A DNA stretch of 64,000 bases, from the NCBI GenBank assembly GCA_902826615.1, contig CADEFN010000001.1:992001-1056000 (forward strand). Direction: 5' to 3'. Below, piece by piece: positions 55,816 through 64,000 of the stretch. This DNA comes from an uncultured Gemmatimonadota bacterium (GTDB lineage Bacteria > Gemmatimonadota > Gemmatimonadetes > Gemmatimonadales > Gemmatimonadaceae). Every line of letters begins with the position of its first letter. Position 1 is the first letter of the stretch. Position numbers and translations under genes: made by a program. The notes below the pieces were generated by a model. That model saw only the letters and a program-made list of their open reading frames with translations, was not told the DNA's origin and did not search any database.

Positions 55816-56526
55816 TTGCGACGCGCCGCCGTTCTGATCTGTGACGATCACCCCCTGATGTCCCAGGGGTTGAAGGCGCTGCTCCGTCCCTCCTTTTTGT
55901 GTGTAGGGATTGTGAACGACGGGCGCGAACTCGTCGATTCGCTGGGGAAAACGAAGCCGGACGTGTTGTTGCTCGACCTCTCCATGCCCAACATCAACGG
56001 GCTCGAACTCCTGCCGATGGTGCGGCAGCAGTTCCCGGAGTTGAAAGTGCTGGTGGTGACCATGCATGTGGATCGTGCCCTGGCCGACCTTGCCATCAAT
56101 TCCGGCGCAAATGGATTCATCCCCAAGGAATCCTCGGCTGAAGAGCTCAACGCGGCGATCGATCACGTGTTAAGCAATGCGAAGCCGTTCATCTCACCAA
56201 GAGTACCTCGGCGCTCGTTTCGTGACGGCGCCGCCGTGGAGCATCCCGCGCTCGACCGGCTCACTCCGCGTCACCGCGAAATTCTCCGAATGATTGGCGA
56301 CGGCGCCTCGTCGCAGGAAATGGCTCAAACCCTCGGGGTGAGTCCACGCACCGTGGAATTCCATCGGGCGAGCATTCGCAAAGTGCTGGGGATAACGACG
56401 GAGTGGGGATTGATGCGGTTTGCGATCATGCTGCGGGTCTCGGACGGCGAGTCTCCGGCCGAAGGATCAGCCGACTCGGGCCATTTGACCACATTCGGGC
56501 AGGAGCCCCCCCAGGCGCACGCCTGA
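55816..56526 (+). CDS. NarL/FixJ-family response regulator
   Basis: A 236-residue regulator. The receiver has the acidic pair ICDDH, phospho-acceptor D54 in LLLDLSMPNINGLE and Lys in FIPKESS. A LuxR-type HTH follows (LTPRHREILRMIGDGASSQE and MAQTLGVSPRTVEFHRASIR). The start is TTG 55816, 3 bp after the kinase stop; no better codon is nearby. The C-terminal ~30 residues are extra and low in complexity. Possible target repeats lie just downstream (56549-56670). Confidence 0.92.
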   Translation: MRRAAVLICDDHPLMSQGLKALLRPSFLCVGIVNDGRELVDSLGKTKPDVLLLDLSMPNINGLELLPMVRQQFPELKVLVVTMHVDRALADLAINSGANGFIPKESSAEELNAAIDHVLSNAKPFISPRVPRRSFRDGAAVEHPALDRLTPRHREILRMIGDGASSQEMAQTLGVSPRTVEFHRASIRKVLGITTEWGLMRFAIMLRVSDGESPAEGSADSGHLTTFGQEPPQAHA

Positions 56527-56548
56527 TTCAGCACGGGGTGGCCCTTCT

Positions 56549-56670
56549 TACCTCACAATTTCGCTTTACCAAGAGAGGCTAACCGGCCCGTCACTCCTTC
56601 GTGACACACCGGTGAGAATCTCGCTGCTCTTACCTCGTATTTCTCCCAGTATACAGCCTTTACCTCGCAT
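56549..56670 (+). repeat. three TTACCTC direct repeats in the 56527-56685 gap
   Basis: TTACCTCACAA (56549), TTACCTCGTAT (56630) and TTACCTCGCAT (56660) are aligned on the same strand. The last two are exactly 30 bp apart, close to three helical turns, and sit just before the gene at 56686. They are candidate binding sites for the adjacent response regulator. A TATACA near 56650 could be a -10. Confidence 0.5.
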
Positions 56671-56685
56671 CCTATCGTGCTGCAC

Positions 56686-57465
56686 ATGAAGACCCCGTTG
56701 TTCATTCTCGAGCCGCCGTACGTCATGGCGCGCCGCATCGCCGATGAGGCGCCGGCGCTAGGTGCCGTGGCATTGCTTGATACTGCGTTTGCCCGTCCGA
56801 CGACCAACGAGGTCAAGGCGCAGATGGAGCTGGCGCCCTGGTGCCCGCTCTGTCTCCTGGCCACACCGGACTCTGGTGTTCGCGCCACCCGCCGTCTTCC
56901 GCGCACCTGTGTGGTGTTCGGGCTCGATGAGTCCGATGGCGCCTCTGCAATTCTCAAGGCGGTTTCTGCGCGCCCACGTCCAACCCCGAGTGATCTGGTG
57001 GACTGGCTTACGCGCCGCACCCGTTTGCCGGGCCTCGCTCGCACGATGTCGGACCTGTTCTCGCGACCCACATTCCGCCGGAATGAAGCCGCGCTCCTGC
57101 CGTACGCCGTGCGCGAGCAGGTGCGTCAGCTCGGTTCGTGGACGGCGCAGGAATGGCAGCAGGCAGCCATGCTCGCCGAGCTGGCAGCCGATCGCTCGCT
57201 CCTCAACCGGACCATGTGCGCCGAAGACGAGCAGAGCCTGCAGCTGCGTGCCGCCATGCGTGACTTGTTAGGCGTGGCCGACCGCGACTTCCACAACCGC
57301 TATGGCTGGGAGTGGGTGATTGAGGCGTCGTTACGGGCCTCGGGCTTTACCGAACGCAGCTCCCGCGTGGTGCGGACGCTGTTTGCGGTGCCGGCCGGTG
57401 TCAGCGACGTGACGTGGGGCGAGAGCCCGGATCTGGGCTTCGCAGTGGCACGGGCAACGGCCTGA
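56686..57465 (+). CDS. unknown protein, possible DNA-binding C-terminus
   Basis: I cannot place this 259-residue protein. The first ~110 residues form alternating strands and helices somewhat like a receiver fold (LGAVALLDTAFA; CVVFGLDESDGASAILKAV) without conserved Asp residues. A helical region follows (RQLGSWTAQEWQQAAMLAEL), then a segment that could hold an HTH (LRAAMRDLLGVADRDFHNRYG). ATG 56686 is preferred over GTG 56677. It has its own promoter region with TTACCTC repeats and is convergent with the suf operon. Confidence 0.6.
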   Translation: MKTPLFILEPPYVMARRIADEAPALGAVALLDTAFARPTTNEVKAQMELAPWCPLCLLATPDSGVRATRRLPRTCVVFGLDESDGASAILKAVSARPRPTPSDLVDWLTRRTRLPGLARTMSDLFSRPTFRRNEAALLPYAVREQVRQLGSWTAQEWQQAAMLAELAADRSLLNRTMCAEDEQSLQLRAAMRDLLGVADRDFHNRYGWEWVIEASLRASGFTERSSRVVRTLFAVPAGVSDVTWGESPDLGFAVARATA

Positions 57466-57495
57466 CCGTCTCGTGCGACTGAGGTAGCAGTCCGA

Positions 57496-57513
57496 GGGTT
57501 GGGTGGGGTGGGG
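57496..57513 (+). other. potential G-quadruplex between convergent genes
   Basis: Four G-runs (57496-57498, 57501-57503, 57505-57508, 57510-57513) are separated by loops of 1-2 bases, in the 155-bp gap between the gene ending at 57465 and the sufU stop at 57621. No terminator hairpin was found in this gap. Confidence 0.6.
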
Positions 57514-57620
57514 TGGATGGGATGTTTGCGGTGTGCCGGACGAGAGTGCGCGATCCGTGTGGGGCGGAAAGTGTGGGGAAACTCCGGACGTGCACACCGC
57601 ATTCCCCTCCCCCGGATCAG

Positions 57621-58079
57621 CTACGGTGTGGCGTCTCGCGTGTCGGTTTTCGAGTGACTGGCCTGGCTCAGGGCGTCCTTCATGGCATGCCAGGCGAGCG
57701 ACGCACACTTCACCCGCGTGGGGAATTTCGCGACACCACTAAATACACGCAGCTTTCCGAGTTCCTGGTCCGTGGCAGAGCCGGTGCCGGTCACCAGCGC
57801 ATGAAAGCGCGCGAAGAGCTCCTCGGCCTCGGCGCGCGATTTGCCCTTGATGGCTTGTGTCATCATGGAGGCAGACGCCTTGGAGATGGCGCACCCGTTG
57901 CCCATGAATGTCACGTCGGAGACGGTGTCGCCTTCCACTTGCAGCCAGATCGTGACTTCATCGCCACAGAGCGGATTTTTCCCGTGCGCGCAGCCCGAGG
58001 CATCGGCCAGCTCACGCATGTTGCGTGGCGACCGGTTGTGCTCGAGAATGACCTCCTGGTACAACGCGCCGAGTTCCAT
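57621..58079 (-). CDS. sufU: SufU-type Fe-S scaffold/sulfur-transfer protein
   Basis: A 152-residue SufU/NifU-like protein that accepts sulfur from SufS. The conserved cysteines are seen in NPLCGDEV, MGNGCAISKASASMM and VKCASLAW, matching the zinc/persulfide-binding pattern of SufU rather than IscU. It is the last gene of the suf operon, 3 bp after sufS. Confidence 0.93.
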   Translation of the reverse strand: MELGALYQEVILEHNRSPRNMRELADASGCAHGKNPLCGDEVTIWLQVEGDTVSDVTFMGNGCAISKASASMMTQAIKGKSRAEAEELFARFHALVTGTGSATDQELGKLRVFSGVAKFPTRVKCASLAWHAMKDALSQASHSKTDTRDATP

Positions 58080-58082
58080 GGA

Positions 58083-59333
58083 TCAGGCAAAAAGCGAGCG
58101 GACTTTGTGCAGCGCCGACACCAGAACATCCACTTCGTCGCGGGTGTTGTACAGGTAGAACGAGGCCCGCGCGGTTGAGGGCACCCCAAAACGCCGCATG
58201 AGGGGTTGCGCGCAGTGGTGTCCGGCACGAATGGCAATCCCCTCGCTGTCGAGGATCGTGCCGATGTCATGCGGATGCGCACAGTCCATGACGAAGCTCA
58301 ACACACCCGCTTTCTGCGCGGCGGTGCCGATCACCCGCAAACCGGGGATCTCCTGCACCTGACGTGTGGCGTACTCCACGACTTCGTGTTCGTGCGCGGC
58401 AATGCGTTCAAGTCCAACACGGTCGAGATAATCCATGGCGTGTTTGAACGCGACCACGCCGGCAATGTCTGGAGTTCCCGCTTCGAATTTTGAGGGGAGC
58501 CGGGCCCAGGTGGTTTTCTCGAAGGTGACGGTGTCGATCATGTCACCGCCTCCCTGGTATGGCGGGAGACGGTCGAGCCAGGCCTCCGTGCCGTAGAGAA
58601 TGCCCACGCCGGTTGGCCCAAGCATCTTGTGGCTCGAGCAGACAAAAAAGTCGCAGCCGACCTCCTGCACATCAACCGTGATGTGTGGCGCAGCCTGCGC
58701 GCCATCGAGCAGCACGGGAATGCCCCGTGTGTGTGCGGCGTTGACCAGATCGCGCACGGGGTTGATGGTGCCGAGCGCGTTGGAGACCCAGGTGATGGCA
58801 ACGAGGCGCGTGCGATCGTTCAGCAGCTGGTGATAGGCCTCGATGTCCAGCTCACCACTCTCCGTGACCGGCACCACCCGCAACTGAGCGCCGCTGCGTT
58901 CACAGGCCAGCTGCCAGGGGACGATGTTGGAGTGATGCTCGAGTGTGGAGAGCACAATTTCGTCTCCCGGTTTCAGCACACTCTGCGCAAACCCCGAAGC
59001 GACGAGATTGATGCCCTCGGTCGTACCTCGGGTGAAGATGATTTCGTGGGCATGCCGTGCGTTGAAAAACCGCTGTGCGGTGGCCCGGGTTTCGTCGTAG
59101 AGGATTGTGGCGAGCTCGCTGAGGTAGTGCACCCCGCGATGGATGTTGCCGTTCTGTGCTTCGTAGTAGGTCGACGTGGCCTCGATCACGGAACGCGGCT
59201 TCTGGCTCGTGGCCGCGTTGTCGAGGTAGACCAATGGCTTCCCTCGCGCGGAAATCCCGAGGATCGGGAAGTCCGCACGCACGCGCTCCACGTCGAGTGG
59301 AGTCTGTGGGGGGGCGAGGGTAGGGGTGGTCAC
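58083..59333 (-). CDS. sufS: cysteine desulfurase SufS
   Basis: A 416-residue PLP enzyme that releases sulfur from cysteine for Fe-S assembly. The PLP lysine is in VCSSHKMLGPTG and the catalytic cysteine is C374 in RAGHHCAQPLM. LDNAATSQKP and the C-terminal SFYLYNTRDEVD also fit group II desulfurases. It follows sufD after a 96-bp spacer with no obvious promoter. Confidence 0.96.
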   Translation of the reverse strand: MTTPTLAPPQTPLDVERVRADFPILGISARGKPLVYLDNAATSQKPRSVIEATSTYYEAQNGNIHRGVHYLSELATILYDETRATAQRFFNARHAHEIIFTRGTTEGINLVASGFAQSVLKPGDEIVLSTLEHHSNIVPWQLACERSGAQLRVVPVTESGELDIEAYHQLLNDRTRLVAITWVSNALGTINPVRDLVNAAHTRGIPVLLDGAQAAPHITVDVQEVGCDFFVCSSHKMLGPTGVGILYGTEAWLDRLPPYQGGGDMIDTVTFEKTTWARLPSKFEAGTPDIAGVVAFKHAMDYLDRVGLERIAAHEHEVVEYATRQVQEIPGLRVIGTAAQKAGVLSFVMDCAHPHDIGTILDSEGIAIRAGHHCAQPLMRRFGVPSTARASFYLYNTRDEVDVLVSALHKVRSLFA

Positions 59334-59429
59334 AGAGTGAGACAGAGTGCCGATGTTGAAGTCAGGTAGTCACGTTGAAAGCTGGATGTTGCGCGCTGAA
59401 GCGCATCCGCGCGCCCATCGGTCTGCCAT

Positions 59430-60740
59430 CTACTTGCTTACAAACCGCTCCAACGCCGACTTCTCCAGCTCACCCTTGAGTGGCTCCAGCTCGATGGTTT
59501 CCAGCACATCAGCAGCAAACGCATAGGTCAGGAGCTGACGGGCCGACTCGGCGCCCACGCCGCGGCTCTTGAGGTAGAAGGCCATGCGATCATCGAGCTG
59601 CCCGATGGTGGCGCCGTGTGTGCACTTCACATCGTCGGCAAAAATCTCGAGCTGCGGCTTGGTGTCGATGCGCGCGCGCGGGGAAAGGAGGAGCGTGTTG
59701 TTGGTCTGCTTCCCATCCGTCTTCTGGGCCACGGGATGGACGTAGACCTTTCCGTTGAAGACCCCATGCGAACTGTCGTCAAGCACGCCCTTGTAGAGCT
59801 CACGCGAGTAGCAATTGGGTTCCGCGTGTTCGATGCTGGTCTGGTGGTCGCAGATCTGCTCCCCATCCAGCATGTACAGCCCATTGAGCGTGGCGCCGCA
59901 CCCGGCGCCGGCAAGGCGCGTGTAGATGTTGTTGCGAGAGAGGGCGGCACCCGTGGCGAACGAGAACGAGATGAAGTGCGAATCGCGGCCCTGGGTCGCT
60001 TCGATGTGCCCGACATGGAAGGCCTTTCGCCCCTCGCGCTGCACCTTGTAGTGCGTGAGGGTGGCCCCGTCGGCAATCACCGCTTCGGTGACCGCATTGG
60101 TGAAGTACCGGGCATCGCCGGTGGCACCGTATTGCTCGATGATGGTGGCTTTGGCGTGCCGGTCCACGACAATCAGATTGCGCGGATACGACACCCCACC
60201 TTCGGCACCGGCATCAGAGAGGTAGACAAGGTGGATCGGCGTCTCGACCACCGTGTCCTGCCTCACATGCAGGAAGGCACCATCCCGCAGCAGTGCGGTG
60301 TTGAGCGCGGTAAACGCAAACGCCTGCTGGTCGTAACGAGCCAATGAGCCCAGGTGCGCGCCCACGAGGGTGGGCTCTTCCAGCAGCGCACTGGCGAGAT
60401 TCATGACGCGCACACCGTCCGGGAGGTGCTCCACGCGGCTCAGCTGAGGCGCGTACCTCCCGTTCACGAAAACAAGGGTCGCCCATTCCGTGCCGGGCAC
60501 GAGGAAGGGCTCCACGTCGGCGGCGGTGAGCGTGCCTAACGCTGGCATCATCGGGGCAAACGCGGCCTCGATGATGGGCGCAGGGCTGGTGAAGTGCCAG
60601 TCTTCGTTGCGGGTGGTCGGAAAGCCGTGGGTGTCAAACGCCGTCATGGCCCCGGTGCGGAGCGCACGCAGCCACTCAGCGCCTTCGGTCGTGGCACCAC
60701 CGAATTGCTGGCGATAGGCGTCACGTGCTTCGGTGGTCAT
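59430..60740 (-). CDS. sufD: Fe-S assembly protein SufD
   Basis: A 436-residue beta-helix protein of the SufBCD scaffold. An N-terminal helical region ([20 protein letters not shown]) is followed by the SufB/D core with [61 protein letters not shown] and SRGV. Its ATG overlaps the sufC stop by 4 bp. GCCTAACG at 60534 encodes Ala-Leu-Gly on this strand. Confidence 0.95.
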   Translation of the reverse strand: MTTEARDAYRQQFGGATTEGAEWLRALRTGAMTAFDTHGFPTTRNEDWHFTSPAPIIEAAFAPMMPALGTLTAADVEPFLVPGTEWATLVFVNGRYAPQLSRVEHLPDGVRVMNLASALLEEPTLVGAHLGSLARYDQQAFAFTALNTALLRDGAFLHVRQDTVVETPIHLVYLSDAGAEGGVSYPRNLIVVDRHAKATIIEQYGATGDARYFTNAVTEAVIADGATLTHYKVQREGRKAFHVGHIEATQGRDSHFISFSFATGAALSRNNIYTRLAGAGCGATLNGLYMLDGEQICDHQTSIEHAEPNCYSRELYKGVLDDSSHGVFNGKVYVHPVAQKTDGKQTNNTLLLSPRARIDTKPQLEIFADDVKCTHGATIGQLDDRMAFYLKSRGVGAESARQLLTYAFAADVLETIELEPLKGELEKSALERFVSK

Positions 60741-61504
60741 CGCGCCGCTCCCGCCGTCGTCTCGTGCTCGAGCAGCCAGTCGTACCCGCGAGCTTCGAGC
60801 TCGAGCGCAAGCTCCTTGCCGCCGCTCTTGATGATGCGCCCACCGGCCAGCACGTGGACAAAATCAGGAACGATGTGGTTGAGCAGCCGCTGATAGTGCG
60901 TCACCACGATGGTGGCATTGCCGGGACGGCGAAGTTTGTTCACCCCATCCGCCACGATCCGCAGCGCGTCGATATCGAGACCGGAATCGGTTTCGTCGAG
61001 AACGGCAAGCTTCGGCTCGAGCACCGCCATCTGCAGGATTTCGTTGCGCTTCTTTTCGCCACCAGAGAAACCCTGGTTGACCGAGCGATGCAACATCGAT
61101 TCGTCCATCTCGACCAACTTGAGCTTCTCGGCCATCACATCGAGAAAGTCCATCGGGTCGACCTCGCCTTCGCCGCGCGCCTTGCGCACTTCATTGTACG
61201 CCGTGCGCAGGAAGTAGGCATTGGTGACACCCGGGATCTCGATGGGGTACTGGAAGGCGAGGAAGACACCGGCATGCGCCCGTTCCTCGGGCTCGAGCTC
61301 CAGCAAGTCCTTGCCTTCGTATTCGATGGAGCCGCCGGTCACTTCATAACCGGGATGCCCGGCTATGACCTGCGCCAGGGTGCTCTTGCCGGAGCCGTTA
61401 GGCCCCATGATGGCGTGCACTTCCCCGGCGTTGACCGTGAGGTTGATGCCGCGGAGGATTTGCTTGTCGCCAACGCTGGCGGAGAGGTTCGTGATCGTGA
61501 GCAT
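60737..61504 (-). CDS. sufC: Fe-S assembly ATPase SufC
   Basis: A 255-residue ABC-type ATPase that drives SufBCD. Walker [14 protein letters not shown], signature [11 protein letters not shown], Walker [13 protein letters not shown] and the C-terminal H in VTHYQRLL are all typical of SufC. The octamer at 61396 encodes Pro-Asn of the Walker A. A 174-bp repeat-bearing spacer separates it from sufB. Confidence 0.97.
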   Translation of the reverse strand: MLTITNLSASVGDKQILRGINLTVNAGEVHAIMGPNGSGKSTLAQVIAGHPGYEVTGGSIEYEGKDLLELEPEERAHAGVFLAFQYPIEIPGVTNAYFLRTAYNEVRKARGEGEVDPMDFLDVMAEKLKLVEMDESMLHRSVNQGFSGGEKKRNEILQMAVLEPKLAVLDETDSGLDIDALRIVADGVNKLRRPGNATIVVTHYQRLLNHIVPDFVHVLAGGRIIKSGGKELALELEARGYDWLLEHETTAGAAR

Positions 61505-61510
61505 TGAATC

Positions 61511-61669
61511 AGAAGTACGAGAAGTACGAGAAGTACGAGAAGTACGAGAAGTACGAGAAGGACGAGAAGGACGAGAAGTACGAGAAGCACGAGTGTCAGC
61601 GAAACAGGGGACAGTGAGCGGGAGGCCTGGTGCCGTGCTTCCCGTGCCACCCGTGCTTCCCGTGCCTCC
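61511..61669. repeat. inverted blocks of 9-bp tandem repeats between sufB and sufC
   Basis: Nine nonamers (five AGAAGTACG, two AGAAGGACG, then AGAAGTACG and AGAAGCACG) fill 61511-61591. Four nonamers of the complementary type (CGTGCTTCC, CGTGCCACC, CGTGCTTCC, CGTGCCTCC) fill 61634-61669. Because the blocks are inverted, the suf transcript could form a long imperfect hairpin between sufB and sufC. The same unit is found after lepB (36434). Confidence 0.88.
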
Positions 61670-61678
61670 GCCCCTACC

Positions 61679-63112
61679 CTACCCCACCGATCCCTCAAGA
61701 GAGATTCCCAGCAGCTGCTGGGCTTCGAGCGCAAACTCCATGGGGAGTTCCTTGAACACTTCGCGGCAGAACCCGCTGACAATCATCGACACCGCGTGTT
61801 CGGCACTCATGCCACGCTGCTTGAGATAGAAGATCTGGTCTTCGCCGATCTTCGAAGTGCTGGCTTCGTGTTCAATGATCGCCGTGTTGTTCTGCGCTTC
61901 GATGTACGGAAAGGTGTGCGCACCGCAGGCATTCCCGATGAGCATGGAGTCGCACTGCGTGTAGTTGCGCGCGCCCTCGGCTTTCGGCATCACCTTCACC
62001 TGGCCGCGATACGAATTCTGGCCCTTTCCGGCCGAGATGCCCTTCGATACGATGTTCGACTTCGTGTTCTTGCCGATGTGGATCATCTTCGTGCCGGTGT
62101 CGGCCTGCTGCCGGTTGTTGACCACGGCCACGGAGTAGAACTCGCCGGTGGAGTTGTCGCCCTGCAGAATCACGCTGGGGTATTTCCAGGTGATCGCTGA
62201 GCCGGTCTCCACCTGTGTCCACGAGATCTTGGAGTTGGTCATCGCCTTGCCACGTTTGGTGACAAAGTTGTAGATGCCACCCTTTCCTTCCTCGTCGCCC
62301 GCATACCAGTTCTGCACGGTGCTGTACTTCACGCTGGCGTTGTCGAGTGCGACAATCTCCACGACCGCGGCATGCAACTGGTTGGTGGAGCGCTTGGGCG
62401 CCGTGCAGCCTTCGAGGTAGCTCACATACGCACCTTCGTCGGCCACAATCAGTGTGCGCTCGAACTGGCCGGTGTCAGCCGCATTGATGCGGAAGTAGGT
62501 CGACAACTCCATCGGGCAGCGCACACCCTTCGGGATGTAGACAAACGATCCGTCGGAGAACACCGCCGAGTTGAGCGCGGCGAAGTAGTTGTCGCTGTAG
62601 GGCACGACAGAGCCGAGGTACTTCTCGATCAGCTCCGGATGCTCCTGCACCGCCTCGCCAAACGAGCAGAAGATCACTCCGTGTTTCCGGAGCTCTTCCT
62701 TGTACGTCGTCCCGACGGAGACCGAATCGAACACGGCGTCAACGGCCACTCCGGCCAGCAGCTTCTGCTCGTGCAGCGGAATGCCGAGTTTGTCGTACGT
62801 CTCCTTGATCTTCGGATCGAGTTCGTCGAGTGAGCCGAGCGGCTTCGCCGTCTTGGGGGCCGAGTAATACGACACGCCCTGGTAGTTGATGGGCTCGTAG
62901 GTGACGTTAGGCCACTTGGGCTCCGTCATCTGCTGCCAGCGGCGGAACGCCTTGAGGCGCCACTCCAGCATGAAGGCCGGCTCGTTCTTCTTTTTCGAGA
63001 TGATCCGGACGACGTCCTCGCTCAGGCCGGGCGGGATGGTGTCCGCCTCGATGTCGGTGACAAATCCGTGCTGATACTCTTTGCCCACCAGGGCTTCGAT
63101 GGCCGAACTCAT
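61679..63112 (-). CDS. sufB: Fe-S assembly protein SufB
   Basis: A 477-residue scaffold subunit. [80 protein letters not shown] and [20 protein letters not shown] are signature stretches. The ATG overlaps the TGA of sufR (ATGA), so the regulator and operon are one transcript. The octamer at 62905 encodes Pro-Asn. Confidence 0.97.
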   Translation of the reverse strand: MSSAIEALVGKEYQHGFVTDIEADTIPPGLSEDVVRIISKKKNEPAFMLEWRLKAFRRWQQMTEPKWPNVTYEPINYQGVSYYSAPKTAKPLGSLDELDPKIKETYDKLGIPLHEQKLLAGVAVDAVFDSVSVGTTYKEELRKHGVIFCSFGEAVQEHPELIEKYLGSVVPYSDNYFAALNSAVFSDGSFVYIPKGVRCPMELSTYFRINAADTGQFERTLIVADEGAYVSYLEGCTAPKRSTNQLHAAVVEIVALDNASVKYSTVQNWYAGDEEGKGGIYNFVTKRGKAMTNSKISWTQVETGSAITWKYPSVILQGDNSTGEFYSVAVVNNRQQADTGTKMIHIGKNTKSNIVSKGISAGKGQNSYRGQVKVMPKAEGARNYTQCDSMLIGNACGAHTFPYIEAQNNTAIIEHEASTSKIGEDQIFYLKQRGMSAEHAVSMIVSGFCREVFKELPMEFALEAQQLLGISLEGSVG

Positions 63113-63825
63113 TTGGTCTCCTGCAGCTGGCGGTGGCCCGCCGGTTCATCCTTCGGTTCGTCGTGGTGCCGCCGGGCGATCCCCGCCGGCTCCGACACGC
63201 AGTACTCACAGCAACTGCCGCCCTTCGCGATATGGGTGCTCCGAATGACTTCGGCGCCAAGCACCTCCCCGATAAAGCGCTGCTCGGCAGCACAGACCTC
63301 GGGAAAGCGTTTCGCGACCGATTGGATCGTGCAGTTGTGCTCGCGAATGGTGGCCGAGTCGGCGTCGCCGCTTGATTCGGCCATGTAGCCCATGGCGCTC
63401 AGCATCTCGGCGAGGCGCCGGGCCCTCTCAGGTAAAGGCAGAAGGTCGAGTTCCGGTTTCGCCCTCAAGGCCATTTCGCGCCAGCGCCCCCGGAAGAGCT
63501 CAACCACCGCCTCACTACCGTACTGGCGCTGCACCGACTCAAGTACTTGGGCCAGAACAACATCGTAACTGTGAGGGAACAGACGTTCCCCCCTTTCTGT
63601 GAGCTGGTACGTAAAGACCGGCCCTCCCACCCCGCGAATCTCTCGCCGGTATTCGACGATGCCGTCCGCTTCCAACTCCTTCAGGTGTCGCCGAAGGGCA
63701 TTCGCCGTCACTCCGAACTCGGCAGCCAAATCCTTGATGCTCATGGGCTGCCGCTTTTTGAGGGCCTCGAGAATGTCTCCTTTGGCCCCCCGGAACCCCG
63801 GAATTGCGCTGAGCGGTCCTGTCAT
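63109..63825 (-). CDS. sufR: SufR-type transcriptional regulator
   Basis: A 238-residue regulator of the suf operon. An N-terminal winged helix ([20 protein letters not shown]) is followed by a central helical region and an Fe-S-binding C-terminus with candidate ligands in [18 protein letters not shown] and SCCEYC. SufR represses suf when its own cluster is intact. ATG 63825 was chosen because the alternative TTG 63834 overlaps the predicted -10 element. No Shine-Dalgarno precedes it, and the transcript may be leaderless. Confidence 0.9.
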   Translation of the reverse strand: MTGPLSAIPGFRGAKGDILEALKKRQPMSIKDLAAEFGVTANALRRHLKELEADGIVEYRREIRGVGGPVFTYQLTERGERLFPHSYDVVLAQVLESVQRQYGSEAVVELFRGRWREMALRAKPELDLLPLPERARRLAEMLSAMGYMAESSGDADSATIREHNCTIQSVAKRFPEVCAAEQRFIGEVLGAEVIRSTHIAKGGSCCEYCVSEPAGIARRHHDEPKDEPAGHRQLQETK

Positions 63826-63833
63826 GGGGAGCA

Positions 63834-63862
63834 ATGCTATCGGGATTCAGGAAATAAGTCAA
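63834..63862 (-). promoter_or_regulatory. sigma70-like promoter of the sufR-BCDSU operon
   Basis: On the minus strand, TTGACT (63862-63857) and TAGCAT (63839-63834) are spaced by 17 bp. The predicted transcription start, about 7 bases past the -10, falls at about 63827, only ~2 bases before the sufR ATG. Confidence 0.65.
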
Positions 63863-63988
63863 CGAAAGTGTGTGTGAATGGCTCGAGCGATCATCCTGAC
63901 GGGGCGCTGGGTGGTCAGCGGACGAGCTTGACGATTTCCCAGGCCATCACAACCATGGGGAGATCGATTCTCCAAAGGAGTCACTGCT

Positions 63989-64000
63989 ATGTCGCTCGCT
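63989..64000 (+). CDS. start of a gene truncated by the window end
   Basis: ATG 63989 opens a frame (Met-Ser-Leu-Ala) that runs off the window. It has an excellent ribosome site, AAAGGAG at 63974-63980, 8 bp before the start. Nothing can be said of the product. It is divergent from sufR. Confidence 0.6.

Noticed and set aside
61511-61591. Possible CRISPR-like or coding repeat
   Set aside because: Period is 9 bp with no spacers and it lies between genes, so it is a simple tandem repeat.
63918-63958. A 13-codon minus-strand frame between sufR and the last gene
   Set aside because: Too short, with no ribosome site and no way to test it from sequence alone.

Overview
The window is GC-rich and densely coding. 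It shows no rRNA, tRNA, insertion sequence, prophage or CRISPR array that I can support. The gene content suggests a free-living diderm bacterium: RND efflux, TolC, outer-membrane barrel, Tat-exported DUF1800/DUF1501 proteins, many lipoproteins, a SUF Fe-S operon with SufR, BIG2-type lipoproteins and an ABC permease-M1 peptidase fusion. The overall style resembles Gemmatimonadota. That placement is an inference from content, because no marker rRNA is present.

Layout. 1-6.5 kb: the tail of a probable TetR regulator, then a TolC / membrane-fusion / RND efflux operon closed by a hairpin. 6.7-9.05 kb: an unknown lipoprotein and membrane-protein pair on the minus strand and a DUF3299-like exported protein with a clear terminator. 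9.1-11.8 kb: a tight operon of zinc peptidase, ATP-grasp ligase and DedA protein. 11.75-19.4 kb: a minus-strand EamA exporter and ABC-2 permease, with the likely partner ATPase at 18.5-19.4 kb; between them lies a plus-strand operon of DUF1800, DUF1501, a collagen-like lipoprotein and an Ig/cupredoxin lipoprotein. 19.6-27.8 kb: an ABC ATPase, a permease fused to an M1-type metallopeptidase, a membrane protein and an outer-membrane barrel. 28-31.2 kb (minus): mscL, PhzF and P5C dehydrogenase. 31.4-36.4 kb: a BIG2 metalloprotease lipoprotein, endonuclease IV, a lysine/alanine-rich SWIB protein and signal peptidase I. 36.5-42.7 kb: exported hydrolases (penicillin acylase, RidA lipoprotein, esterase, M24 peptidase). 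42.8-46.5 kb: a GroES-like protein, a bacilliredoxin, a degenerate CpaE-like protein and a minus-strand Nat-type ABC exporter. 46.5-50.9 kb: a molybdate/tungstate-type permease and ATPase, then a hybrid histidine kinase. 50.9-57.5 kb: an accessory-looking stretch with a frameshifted remnant, a HipB/HipA pair, two paralogous small proteins ending in a Cys-Pro-Pro-Phe-Cys-Pro motif, a polytopic membrane protein, a NarL-type sensor kinase and regulator, and an unknown gene. 57.6-63.8 kb (minus): sufR-B-C-D-S-U behind a sigma70-like promoter. The first codons of a further plus-strand gene end the window.

Two observations stand out. First, the octamer CGTTAGGC (either strand) occurs 20 times by my count, about ten times the uniform expectation. 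It accounts for nearly all TTA leucine codons I noticed and for several stop codons. Second, the block 53.6-56.5 kb (two CPPFCP paralogs, 7-TM-like protein, HisKA_3 kinase, NarL regulator) looks like an undescribed signalling or peptide system. Both need computation to confirm.
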